In this document: positions 41,308-51,532 of the stretch, in pieces
How positions within the stretch are numbered: the stretch's first letter is position 1
How the letters are laid out: each line of letters starts with the position of its first letter
DNA from: Fragum whitleyi
Taxonomy: Eukaryota > Mollusca > Bivalvia > Cardiida > Cardiidae
DNA length: 64,000 bases
Reading direction: 5' to 3'
NCBI GenBank assembly: GCA_948146395.1
Contig: OX411543.1
Coordinates: 37,095,058 to 37,159,057 of the forward strand
Program-made: the position numbers and the translations under genes
The notes under the pieces: generated by a model
Seen by the model: the letters and a program-made list of their open reading frames with translations, nothing else
The model's database searches: none
What the model was told of the DNA's origin: nothing

Positions 41308-43971
41308 TTAAAAACGTACAGCTACTAACGGAAATTTCAATGGTCTTCCATCGAAAATGCCATTCCTACCTTGACCTCTTTTTGTCAGCCTACCTGGTGG
41401 AAATGAAATGAAATCAAGCACAAAATCGGCTTTCTTATTCCCTACGGGGAAAAGTAAAGGCCAAAATGGCGCCGATTTCCACATCGGTACAATTAACGTG
41501 CCCTTGCAATTATCTTGCTTTATTTTATGGATGCACTGACTAACTAATCTAGGTGGTGGTACTAACCAACATACATCTTCTGTCCATTTATAAACAAATG
41601 CATTTATACCACAGGTACCTGGGCACCAATGCTTTGAATAAAATTTTCTGCACTTCGAATTATAATCCGAAGCAAACATGTCACATGAATAAGGACCCCA
41701 TTTTGCATCTAGACTCTTAAATATAGAATCCTTTATGGACCAGTCGTCACTGTCAAAGCATTTACTTAAGAAATCCGCATGGATATTGTATTTTCTTGGA
41801 ATCCACTCTAAGTCTAAAGAAACATTTCGTTCTTTACACGATTCTAAAACACGTAATGCAGTATCCTGCAACATTGGTACTCTACTACCTATTTTTAAAA
41901 TTCTAGAAACGTTCTGGTTATCAGTCTTCACTAAGACATTATGCCCTTCCAGGCTTTCTAAGGAACTATTCAAAACCCTATATATAGCCTCAAGCTCTCT
42001 CCATGTCGAACTCAAGCCGCTCTCTGACTCTGACCAACAGCCAATTACCTGACTATCGTTTCTACCCTGTATATAGCCCCCAAAACCAGCTCCACTGGCG
42101 TCACAAAAGACAACGGGATTATCCTGATCACAAACAGTTTTACTAGACTTGACGGATAAAAAATAACTTTTATTCATACTTCTTAGATTTTCTCGCCAAA
42201 AACGAACCTCTTCTAAAGCTTTTTGATTGATCTCGACTTTTGAGTTCCAACTAGCTCTGCTGACTACGCAGTGATTTAATGCTCGAGTTCTTAAACGTAC
42301 ATCAGGGCCCACTGCGCTATGCATAGAAATTAATTGACCAACCAAACACGCAACCTTTCTGACCGGAAACGTGAGGAGACCCAGGCTCGCTTTAAACAGT
42401 AAAAAGTCTATCAAATCGAAAGTTCGTTTTAATCTATCTTCTGTGACGGAAATATAGCCATCCAAAGTATTCCAGTCATACCCCAGCCAAGAAATACACT
42501 GGCAGGGTACCCACGTGCATTTACCTTCTGCTATAATAAACCCGAAATCCTCGAGATCTTTATGGATAAAGGCCGAAACAGCGACAGCCGATTCAAAATT
42601 TCTTTCTCCACCGAGTCCGTCATCGAGAAAGACGACTATTCGGTAAGCCCGAGCTCTCCATTTAGCAACTAAAACTCTTATAAGTTTGGTGAATATAAAT
42701 CCTGCCGAGGATACACCGAAAGGAAGCACATTAAAGACGTAATATTTTTTATCTTGACAATTCCCCCAGGAAAACCCTAAATACGTACGATGATCTGGGT
42801 ATATCATAACATGATGATACGCCCCTCTAATGTCGAACGAAAACATATAGTCACCTTCATCAAATAATTGCTTGGCTATTGACTGATCTTCAAAACAACA
42901 CTTATACTTAAACAAATCCAAATTTATGTGCCGGCAATCGAGAACTAGTCTAGGTTTACCTGTTCTACCGTACGCCACTGTAAGAGGGTTAACAACGTGT
43001 GGCGGGGTTCTAACTTCTGATATACACCCTTTATTTAACAGATTTTGAATTTCGGTATTTACAAATGACGGTGCATCTAAAGACGACCTGTTATTTTTAA
43101 GCTCGATGCTGACAGGAATGTTACGAAAAGGTAATTTATATCCATTCTTAACTACATCTAGAACATAAGCATTAGCTCCGGCATTAACCCAATGTGCATA
43201 GCATGCTGACAGCCTACCGACCTGCGATACAACCTTTTCGTCCTGAAATGAATTTACATTATTATAGCATAAAGTAAAAGTACTTATCTTTGACTCAGCA
43301 CCCTGAATGGCATTATCTTGCACCTTACAGTCCTGCCTCCAGTGACCAGCTCGCCCACAACGAAAGCACAAACCCGACTTTCTACCATTGCCATGATGAT
43401 CATTCCCCTGGATCGTTTGTTCCTTGACCTGTGTTGATGGAATAACGTTGGTTACCCTAGGTTGAAAATACGGCATAAAACGTCGAGTTCGCTGTCGTCG
43501 TTCCTGTTGTATTTTACGGTTAGCTTTCATTTCGGCACGATAAATCTTGCGCTCGTCATCGGAATCGTCTGCTAACGGGTGTGCTTCGTACTCCTGTACG
43601 ACTTTCCAACCATTTTCAGAAGAATCAGCTAACTTTATAAGCTTCTGACGGTGAGAAAGAATGTCTATACCTTGCGAGAGATTCTGTCTTGCTGAACTGA
43701 CCGCATCACTATGACCTTGCTCCAAAGCTTCTCGTAAATGTCCCTCAGCTACCTTCATCTTCTCCAAAACCTGAACATTCACTTTGCTCTGTTCTTCGTT
43801 ACCCTTTTTACGAAAAGTGTATGTATCACTAGGTTGAATGGACTGCTGAATACGTGTCAAATCCATCTGTGATAAATGACGCTGCGAACCCATAACCCTC
43901 TGCTCAAAGTCCTCTAGTTTTGCGGACATAAGCTGCTCCAACTTGGTCAAAAATTCGCTTTCGGTAGCCAT
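41308..43971 (-). CDS. Gag-zinc knuckle-reverse transcriptase-RNase H polyprotein of the DIRS-like element
   Basis: 887 residues from ATG at 43971 (GTGGCATGG context); the open frame extends 11 codons upstream to a TTG without an ATG. The N-terminal 200 residues are charged, partly coiled-coil Gag-like sequence. A CCHC knuckle (CFRCGRAGHWRQDC) is at 202-215. RT motifs: RLVLDCRHIN at 341-350, FSFDIRGAYHH with Asp-380, LPFGVSSAGF at 416-425, and the catalytic box VFLDDG near 447-452. RNase H: CDASGAGFGG with Asp-624, Glu-659 in the WREL motif, Asp-684 in KTDNQNV, and HADFLSK with Asp-733. The C-terminal WGPYSCDMFAS...PPPRL region is usual for DIRS/Ngaro proteins. Fusion of Gag and RT in one frame is a simplification compared with elements that use separate frames. 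It ends in TAA at 41308-41310, overlapping the recombinase frame. Confidence 0.92.
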   Translation of the reverse strand: MATESEFLTKLEQLMSAKLEDFEQRVMGSQRHLSQMDLTRIQQSIQPSDTYTFRKKGNEEQSKVNVQVLEKMKVAEGHLREALEQGHSDAVSSARQNLSQGIDILSHRQKLIKLADSSENGWKVVQEYEAHPLADDSDDERKIYRAEMKANRKIQQERRQRTRRFMPYFQPRVTNVIPSTQVKEQTIQGNDHHGNGRKSGLCFRCGRAGHWRQDCKVQDNAIQGAESKISTFTLCYNNVNSFQDEKVVSQVGRLSACYAHWVNAGANAYVLDVVKNGYKLPFRNIPVSIELKNNRSSLDAPSFVNTEIQNLLNKGCISEVRTPPHVVNPLTVAYGRTGKPRLVLDCRHINLDLFKYKCCFEDQSIAKQLFDEGDYMFSFDIRGAYHHVMIYPDHRTYLGFSWGNCQDKKYYVFNVLPFGVSSAGFIFTKLIRVLVAKWRARAYRIVVFLDDGLGGERNFESAVAVSAFIHKDLEDFGFIIAEGKCTWVPCQCISWLGYDWNTLDGYISVTEDRLKRTFDLIDFLLFKASLGLLTFPVRKVACLVGQLISMHSAVGPDVRLRTRALNHCVVSRASWNSKVEINQKALEEVRFWRENLRSMNKSYFLSVKSSKTVCDQDNPVVFCDASGAGFGGYIQGRNDSQVIGCWSESESGLSSTWRELEAIYRVLNSSLESLEGHNVLVKTDNQNVSRILKIGSRVPMLQDTALRVLESCKERNVSLDLEWIPRKYNIHADFLSKCFDSDDWSIKDSIFKSLDAKWGPYSCDMFASDYNSKCRKFYSKHWCPGTCGINAFVYKWTEDVCWLVPPPRLVSQCIHKIKQDNCKGTLIVPMWKSAPFWPLLFPVGNKKADFVLDFISFPPGRLTKRGQGRNGIFDGRPLKFPLVAVRF

Positions 43972-43995
43972 GCCACGTGTTGGGAAAAAACGTAG

Positions 43996-44212
43996 TTTAA
44001 ACAAGAGCCTTTACGGACTGCGTCGTCTGGTAGAATGACTACACCTTACAATTTGTTCATATAAATACTCAGCTTTCCAAATAACCCGTGCAAATCCTGA
44101 CCAATATATACTATTGAGTAATATGTACGCGATTAATATATTAACCCTTTGCAAAACGTGACGCCCAAGACAAATATTTCACGCTATACTTTCGAAACGC
44201 GTGAAATTGATA
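43996..44212 (-). repeat. A1 direct repeat (5' end) of the DIRS-like element
   Basis: 217 bp, identical by eye to 39898-40114. On the coding strand it contains a TATA-like TATTTATA about 170 bp in and ends about 25 bp before the Gag ATG, so it likely carries the promoter. Confidence 0.92.
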
Positions 44213-44856
44213 TGTATATAATAACTGTGGCCTGGGGAAGTTTTAATGGTTTTTATCTTATCAATAATCTTTACAAATAACCAGTCACACTCTCCATAAT
44301 GAACTCCTTTGTACATTCTAATATTGTATTTTGTTACATACGTTTTCTTCTGGTTAAGACAACTAAAAAATTATTAGTAATGGAAATAATTACATGAGCG
44401 GGACGTTCAGGAATGTGAAAAGATCTAGATTGGGTGTTTGAGAGTGACTCTATAAGCTAATGCTTTCTTCACAAAGGAATTGAAATAGATTAGTTATAAC
44501 TAAACTAAAAGCAACATACAAATAGTAAACCATTACATTTAGGTTAAAGAAAACACATCTCTAAATATAAAATTAAGAAATAATTAAATTGGCCACTTCA
44601 TAGGCAGTAGGCCATGAGATTAAACTTTTTGTCATTATGGTCACATGTTTGGGCCAAAGGAAACATAGTGGGGTGACTGACTCAAGATAAGCTTTGCTCT
44701 AAGCAGATTTACATGTTGACTTAAAAAGGATTATGCTGTATTTATTAGTTAAACAAACAGCGGTGACTAATTTATGAAGAAAACTAGAATTAATGAGTCC
44801 TACTTTCCACCCTAATTTGAATTCATTATACAAAAGTGAAACAGAACACAAATAAT
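44213..44856. other. Flank of the retrotransposon, no gene
   Basis: AT-rich, no repeat or coding exon recognised. Confidence 0.45.
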
Positions 44857-45118
44857 TAACCCTTGTCATGCTGAATAAATTTTGGCTAAAATTTTTCTTT
44901 CAAAATCAAAGGACAAAATGCACTGAAAGTACCAACTATAGGTTATTTTTTTTTTTTATTTTTTTTTTTTGAAAAACAAAATCTATTGACAATTCTGGTT
45001 TGAAAGTGAGAAACAGGTGTTTTAGACTAACATCAGACTGCACATATGTGCAGGCTGATGTTTGTCTATAGCTCCTGCCAAAGCAGGAATAATCCGGGTT
45101 CAGCATGACAAGGGTTAA
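44857..45118 (-). mobile_element. MITE family M (reverse orientation)
   Basis: AACCCTTGTCATGCTGAATA left, TCCGGGTTCAGCATGACAAG right. Contains a T-rich tract of about 27 bp near 44945-44972. Confidence 0.7.
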
Positions 45119-45199
45119 GACTTAACCTTCTTCCTTGAAGATTAAGCCATGGATTGCTCTCAGTTTTCTGTTATCAAGTTTTACCATTTAACATATATT

Positions 45200-45270
45200 T
45201 CCTCTTATAAGAGCACCCTCCCAAATAGTAGCTCCCCTACATTATTTACTAAGAACACCAAATTTCAGTA
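45200..45270. mobile_element. Fragment of foldback MITE family E
   Basis: TCTTATAAGAGCACCCTCCC AAATAGTAGC matches the left part of 10822-11132. Confidence 0.4.
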
Positions 45271-46370
45271 GATGCATTGTATAAAATTCAATAATTTATA
45301 AAAAAAAAAAAAAAGGTCTTTTGTCTAATCTAAGGTTAATTTCCAGTAAATAATCTTTTTGATTTTAATAATTATTTAGGGGAAATTGACCTCAGAGTGA
45401 AGGTTGGGAAAACCCCACCATTTTAACATAATATTTTGCTCAAGAAACATATTGCTCTTTTGATCATTTATAATTATAAATATTGGTACAAGTAAATAAG
45501 GCTACAGTCAAGGCAATGACATTTAGAGAAACTGAGTAATGTGCCATTTTTTTTTCAGCCCAATATTAGAATCTCTCAGATGACAATGTGAAACTTTGAA
45601 ATAGTCAAACATTACCTTAGTAGGCATTAACAATGATTCAAAGTAAACTAACCAATCCTGGCCTGCGTCCGGAATGAATAAACCGTGCAAACTTTTGGTA
45701 AATTATACCCTGCTTTGCATGCAAGAGCATGTGCAAAGAGGGGTATAATTTGAAAACAGTTAGCACAATTTTTTATACTGTACACAGGGCAAAATGTCAG
45801 GTTGATTTCAAAATTGTGTATTACAGTGCTTGTACTTTAATATGCAAGTGTATCATCTATGATATGATTTCTAATATGTTGTTCTGATAAAGCATGAAAC
45901 TGAATCGAAATTCAAAAGCGTTTAAAGGATAATTATCTTCCAGCATTCCATCAAAATCAAAACTGTTGCCGTTATCTGACAAATAAGGATAGTAATTTGT
46001 TATCTATCAAATAAGGACATTTTTTCTCTGTTAACAAATTGTTTTATTGATAAAAACACATGTCTAACATGTGTAAAACAACAAGAGATAAAATAGTTTT
46101 GACAACACAGGTTATGAGATGGCTAACATTTGGTACATTCTGTCTGTGTGGCTCGGGGTCTTTGATTCATACCTATTTTACCCAAGAGCACACTCCATCA
46201 TTCTAACTTTTAAGAGACTTAATAAGTGCAAGATTGCTGATCTAATAAACTGGCTTGAAATCAAGAACAATCAAGAAGGCCCTCTGAGGCCAATCCTAGG
46301 CACCTACTTGTGCTGACTGATGATTGATGGATAAACTTGTTGGATAGTAGATGAAAATATTAGTCGAAAA
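45271..46370. other. No gene; small hairpin at 45700-45752
   Basis: AAATTATACCC / GGGTATAATTT arms surround GCATGCAAGAGCATGTGC. The rest is featureless. Confidence 0.4.
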
Positions 46371-46371
46371 A

Positions 46372-46595
46372 GGGTCATTATTTACACAAAATACATCTAA
46401 AGCTATCCCCCTTGATAGTACAAGTTGCTTTTTTGATGGTGAACATGTGTGCTAATTTTCCAGTGAATGCCTTCAGTAGAACCAAAAACCATAATGTCAA
46501 AGTTTTCCCACTACAACAACAAAAACATAAACAACAAGTTTGACACAAAGGCTATAGCATTACCTCAGGGTCTTTTCCTATAACAGCCTAGCTAA
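46372..46595 (+). mobile_element. Partial HINE-like element (same family as 50706-50964)
   Basis: Shares CACAAAATACATCTAAAGCT and GGTGAACATGTGTGCTAATT with 50706-50964; the start is missing and the end runs into the next element. Confidence 0.45.
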
Positions 46596-46680
46596 ACAAG
46601 ATGTGTTTGTGAAACACGAATGCCTCCGTAACAGCTTTTTTTTCTTCAAAGTTTGACCTTGACAGATGACCTTGGCCTTC

Positions 46681-46889
46681 TCACATGACCTTGACTTTGG
46701 TACCAGCGGATGTGGATCATTGAGATCTATCATCATGCCAAATATTAGCTTTGTATCTTGAATAGGCTTGAAGATATTGGCAAGGTTAAGTTTTCGGGTT
46801 AAGTTTTCGGACATTTGACCTTGACAGATGACCTCGACCTTGTCTACAGGCGCATGCCTATTTTTAGGAACTTCACTTGACACAGCCAA
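46681..46889 (-). repeat. Left arm of a 209-bp inverted repeat
   Basis: Inverse complement of 47046-47254 with one substitution noted (ACATTTGACC versus ACGTTTGACC). Both arms translate to nearly the same 70-residue shadow peptide on opposite strands. Confidence 0.85.
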
Positions 46890-47045
46890 AAGTAATGAAA
46901 ATTTATTCTTTATATCTTACACCTCAATCACATAAAAATGAGGACGTCCTTACAATGATCGGTGCACATTATAGTGTAACCCAGTATACATCGTCAATTT
47001 CGAGTGAGTGATCAAAGGTCAATTTTGTCTATACAGTGTATAGAC

Positions 47046-47254
47046 TTGGCTGTGTCAAGTGAAGTTCCTAAAAATAGGCATGCGCCTGTAGACAAGGTCG
47101 AGGTCATCTGTCAAGGTCAAACGTCCGAAAACTTAACCCGAAAACTTAACCTTGCCAATATCTTCAAGCCTATTCAAGATACAAAGCTAATATTTGGCAT
47201 GATGATAGATCTCAATGATCCACATCCGCTGGTACCAAAGTCAAGGTCATGTGA
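47046..47254 (+). repeat. Right arm of a 209-bp inverted repeat
   Basis: See 46681-46889. The 156-bp spacer holds a block (GAGTGAGTGATCAAAGGTCA) that recurs inverted near 37625-37660. Confidence 0.85.
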
Positions 47255-47935
47255 CAAGGTATATAGGCTTGAAGATATTGGCAAGGTTAAGTTTTCGGAC
47301 AGACAGACAGACAGACGGACATGAGTAAAACAATATGCCCCCGATCTATCGATGCGGGGGCATAAAAATCTTCAGCATTTTTTTCTCTTTCTTAAAAACT
47401 ACGATTTATATTCGATCTTCATAACATGATGTATATAACAATGTTGACACTTTGATAAAACTGTGACTTTGCCAAAAGCTCATCAGTCAAAATCAATCAA
47501 ATTTATACCCAAAATGTCAATCCTATAATGTAGTTCAAGAAAATTATCAATAATGTATTGTAGCAAAAGTACATACAGTTACAAGGAACCGGACATTACA
47601 TTATATATTAAATTCCCATTGTCAATGATTACATCAAAATTTTAAAAAAGCTCCCAAAAAATTGCCTGCAAGACAAGTCTTAATATCAAATATCTTTTAT
47701 ACATCCAAATAACCAAATTTCAATATAAATATAGCACTATCCATTTTATCTTTGAGTTTTATATCTCATTTTTTAAATGACCCTCCCCACCCACTAAACT
47801 TTAGTGGACAGACCTTTTGGCCATGGATGTTTTGGCAATGGCCACTACAACAATATTTTTCAAGGTACTGGTAGGAAATTACATTATATTTTGGGATAAA
47901 AAAAAATCATATACTATTTTTTTGTGATTATTATA

Positions 47936-48090
47936 GGGATGAGTGTCTTTTTTACTGCGTTTATTGGGGTATAAAGTGCAATTGCCTTAGCACATGGCAA
48001 ATAACACCCGTAGGGCGTTATGTTTAAGCCATGTGCTAAGGCAATTGCACTTTATATCCCCAATAAACGCAGTGAAAAAGACACTCGTCC
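47936..48090. repeat. Large foldback with 63-bp arms and a nested hairpin loop
   Basis: The arms GGGATGAGTGTC...GCACATGGC (47936-47998) and GCCATGTGC...GACACTCGTCCC (48028-48090) pair with two mismatches and one indel. The loop holds ATAACACCCGTAGGGCGTTAT, itself a hairpin. Inverted similarity continues about 15 bp outwards. Confidence 0.8.
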
Positions 48091-49606
48091 CTTATAATTG
48101 CAATCATCTAGATCGAAGAAACTATTAAAACTCTGCTAAACATTAAAGCTTCAAGTCTACTTTCTGTGCGTATACATTACACAATCTATTTTTAGATCGT
48201 GTATTTTTCCTCTCGCTATTGAAGTGAACTGACATAAAGTTAAACAAATGATACACAAATAAACGACAACTTTTAAAATTCGTAGAGGTACTTATGACAA
48301 AAAACTTGTTTCTACCAAGTAAGTCTGTATTTTTAAATGAAAACGGCATGACCGGTCTTAGTTGAGAGGGTTGCTTGATAATCTTCGTCGACTCGCAGTT
48401 TTCTATGTTTATTTACGTCGGCTCAGAATCAGAACTGTATGCTTTCGATCGTAAATTCTTTCGAAAATATCTTAATTTATGATAGATCAAATAGCAATGT
48501 TGTGTTGATGATCGGGAACTAGATAAATTCGAGTTCCTACAACACAGGCCTTGCAGATCGAACATCGGGGGTTTCCCGAAAGAGCTATTGCATTTTATAC
48601 AGAAATAAAGTGCAATGGATTTCCCCACGTGATGCGATTTAAACCAATCGGAAATCATTATTTTATTGGATTGCAATTATTCTTTGGTATTACAGTATTA
48701 CAGTATCCACACTACCCATTTTGGCTACCTGTGGTAGAAAACAGCCAAAATATCCTACATTCCCAAATTTTACTAACATCCCAGGAAAATACACTGACAT
48801 CTAGAAATTGCCTTTCAAGAGCAGAAATAGACATATCATAATATTCAAATTTTGATTCTAAATTGAGAAAATACTGTGAATTTCTAAAAATAAATGATTA
48901 GTTCTGGTCTGAAAATGTTATGAACCCATCAGAGGCCACTTTTAACTTTTTTTTACTTCACTGTTATTTCTCTGGACAAAATTTGACAGATGACAGATTT
49001 TAATGCTTTCCTATAACCATATACAATAACTTGTACTTTTATTTAGGCTCTATGAGGTATACTTTTTCATTTAAACTGCTATCAGCTACCGGTACTTCCA
49101 TGATAAGAATGTCATGATGTCTCAAATAGCCTTGAGATGATAGGACATTGTAATGGTCCCCCCTTACGATTGGTATTTTCAATGGCTCTGAGTCTATGCA
49201 ATAATATTTTTCCAATTAAACTGCAATCAACTAATACCATGATAAGCATGTCATGATGTCCTGATAAACCATAAGACAATTATCAGATGTTATCAAGGTT
49301 AGGATCACATAAATATCATAATGTTGATGAATATCAACCACACACCTGTCATCACTCACACTTATTATTGATGTAGTATTGACTTACAATATCTTCTAGC
49401 TTTCAGGGACAAAACTTGCTGAAATTATAGTCCATGCAAGGAGATGCCAAAACCAAATGCATCACCTTAGCTTCAAAGCACGAAACACAAAAGGCTGTGA
49501 GCTGGAGTAATTCAGCTACTATAACATAGCACCTTTTCCATCAGCTTATTAGGGAAAGGTTTATCTTATTGCAGCTAGGGCTAATTCCATGCTATGTGTA
49601 GGATAA
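48091..49606. other. No gene established
   Basis: 48100-48620 is CpG-richer than average and may be the internal part of a larger element linked to the foldback. A possible 31-bp exon on the - strand at 49388-49418 is discussed in findings. Confidence 0.35.
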
Positions 49607-49905
49607 TTTGTTTGTTTGTTTTGGGTTTAACACCCCTTTCAACAAGATTATTACAGATATATTTCAGACACTGATGTACCTACCCATAGTTTCCTGTCGA
49701 TTCTCACAATAGTACAGCCACATCATATCATTTGAGCCATAAGCTGCTCAGCCCACTAAAGTGTACTACTTATCATACACCTGTTGGTTGGAGACAAATG
49801 ACTTGTTTGACAGTGCTTTTCATCGAATGTTAGATAAAAGTTGTCGGAGCCAAGGTTAGAACTCAAGACCCTAGGATTGACAGCCCTATCATATGTAGAA
49901 TGATT
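49607..49905 (-). mobile_element. Diverged SINE
   Basis: TTTGTTTGTTTGTTTTGGGTTTAACACCCC-type tail region, then a decayed body and GAGCCAAGGTTAGAACTCAA G as head remnant. Confidence 0.4.
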
Positions 49906-50211
49906 AACTAGTCTAAACCATATGAATGTATGATAATATCAATAGCACTCTTGCTCTTGTTCTCAACGTTTTTAGCTTCACACTTTGTACACATCTTCTT
50001 CTTTACATTCAGCCAGTGTTTATTCTAGACAGGGGGATGGGGGATTACCCCACTTTTTTCAAAGATCCCAATATTTTCTGGATGTGTGGGGGATTTTTTT
50101 ACTATAACCAAAGAGCACAAATTACCACATTTCTCAATATGTCAACTTTCGTGTTGAAATGCCCCAGATTTTTGAAATCCTGGAATGAACACTGTTCAGC
50201 TTGCTATATCA

Positions 50212-50283
50212 ATGGCTCAGCAAGAAACAGTTGTAACTACCTATGTGTTTATAGGCAGTTACAACTGTTTCACGCTCAACCAT
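50212..50283. mobile_element. Palindromic MITE family P2
   Basis: ATGGCTCAGCAAGAAACAGT TGTAACTACCTAT with ATAGGCAGTTACAACTGTTT CACGCTCAACCAT. Confidence 0.7.
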
Positions 50284-50705
50284 CAATATATGCATACAGC
50301 TCTACAATTTATACACCTATACAGGCATAACTATATGTTTACTTCTGAGACTTGATTTAACCTATACAACTCGAATACGGTATTGTGACTTGTGATTACA
50401 ATATATTTGTATGCAATCGACAAGTCACGATAGCAAATTCTACTTATACATATAATTCTTACAAACAAACAAACTCACCAATGAGAAAACTTTAAATGCA
50501 GGAAAGGGTTAATATTTCTATAGAACAAGCACACCTGGTCATTATTAATACATGACAAAGTACAACACCTTGATGTACATATAGATTAGTCATTCGACTC
50601 AGTCGAGCAAAACTTATATGTGAATGATAGTCACAATCATTTCTCACAATATTCTTTTTCACATTCTTTTAATAAAAGGAATGTACATTATAGCTTGAAT
50701 TGTCA

Positions 50706-50964
50706 ACAAGAGAACCATCTATGGATGGCAGACAAAAAAATCTAAATCCAAAAAGGGGCATTGTTCACACAAAATGCATCTAGAGTTATCTACCTTGATA
50801 GAATAGGTTGCTCTTTTAAAAGTGAACATGAGTGCCAAGATTCAAGTAAATCATTTGCGTAGAACCTGAGATATCACAAAATGTCAAAGTTTTTCGTATA
50901 ATGACAAGGATACCAAGGCTATAGTCATACCTAGGGCTCTCTCCGAAAACAGCCAAGCTAAAAA
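50706..50964 (+). mobile_element. Single-monomer HINE-like element
   Basis: ACAAGAGAACCATCTATGGA at the start; GGCTCTCTCCGAAAACAGCC AAGCTAAAAAT at the end. No GACG tract. Confidence 0.5.
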
Positions 50965-51049
50965 TAAACATTCTTAATAGTAGATTAGTATAAAAATGTT
51001 GTCTGGTATAAAATTATCTCAGTTGAGTTCTTATACAATCATTACTCAC

Positions 51050-51350
51050 CAAATATCCTTAGTACATCACTGTATGTATGTATTCATCCAAAACATCCAT
51101 TCATATAAATGAGATTTTGGGTTTTCTACCACCTATAAAACATAAATTATATCCTGTTTATATACATAAGGTATCATAGCAACATTAAATTTAAATCAAA
51201 TGTCATAAAGAATCATAAACACAAAATGATGGTAACAAACTCACACAGACTTTATCATCCTGATCAAATTCAAATATCCAAATGTCATAAACACAAAATT
51301 ACAGTAACAAACTCACAAAAACTCTATCCTCCTATTTACATTTAAATATT
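51050..51350. repeat. Short tandem duplication of about 75 bp
   Basis: CATAAACACAAAATGATGGTAACAAACTCACA-like block at about 51220 recurs at about 51290 (ATAAACACAAAATTACAGTA). No coding content. Confidence 0.45.
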
Positions 51351-51492
51351 TAATAACATTCCTATAATGGAAGTCCTGCATGTCCCCTCAGGACATGTAC
51401 TAAACATGCCTGTGCTGGGGGCTCCGGTTAACAGAGAGATTTCTAATTTATTTTTCATTCATTTCTTTTCAAATCATTTATTGTGAGCACTC

Positions 51493-51532
51493 ATTAAAAT
51501 TGTCTCAGTGACCTCACTGAGACAATTTTAAT
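51493..51532. repeat. Perfect 19-bp-arm hairpin
   Basis: ATTAAAATTGTCTCAGTGA and TCACTGAGACAATTTTAAT flank a 2-bp loop (CC). Weaker inverted similarity continues about 15 bp each side. Confidence 0.75.

Larger units (their letters stand above)
39293..44212 (-). mobile_element. Complete tyrosine-recombinase retrotransposon (DIRS order, Ngaro/PAT-like)
   Basis: A 4920-bp element. On its coding (-) strand the order is A1 repeat (44212-43996), Gag-RT-RNase H frame, tyrosine recombinase frame, B1 (40189-40115), A2 (40114-39898), a 509-bp spacer, and B2 (39388-39293). A1 and A2 are 217 bp and identical by eye; B1 and B2 match except for a 21-bp tandem duplication in B2. This split direct-repeat layout (A1-genes-B1A2-B2) is characteristic of PAT/Ngaro-type DIRS elements, which integrate a circular DNA through a tyrosine recombinase and make no target duplication; none is visible here. 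Both frames are intact, with no stop, and carry all catalytic residues, so the copy looks recent and possibly active. No methyltransferase domain was seen. Confidence 0.9.
46596..47369 (+). mobile_element. HINE-like element rearranged into a long inverted repeat
   Basis: Starts AAACAAGATGTGTTTGTGAA with subterminal ATGCC. Ends with GACAGACAGACAGACGGAC tract and hairpin GCCCCCGATCTATCGATGCG GGGGCATAAAAAT. The interior is two head-to-head copies of one about 209-bp monomer. Confidence 0.65.

Noticed and set aside
41308..44004. Retrovirus or LTR retrotransposon interpretation of the RT gene
   Set aside because: No LTRs, integrase or protease; a tyrosine recombinase frame and split direct repeats identify a DIRS-order element.
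46578..47324. Two open frames on opposite strands encoding almost the same about 70-residue peptide
   Set aside because: They are the two arms of the inverted repeat read in mirror orientation; the sequence belongs to a repeat monomer.
49926..50330. 134-codon frame on the + strand
   Set aside because: Runs through a palindromic MITE (50212-50283) and has no recognisable domain.
51045..51150. Possible exon between TTTTATAG and GTGAGT on the - strand
   Set aside because: All three frames contain stops within the interval.
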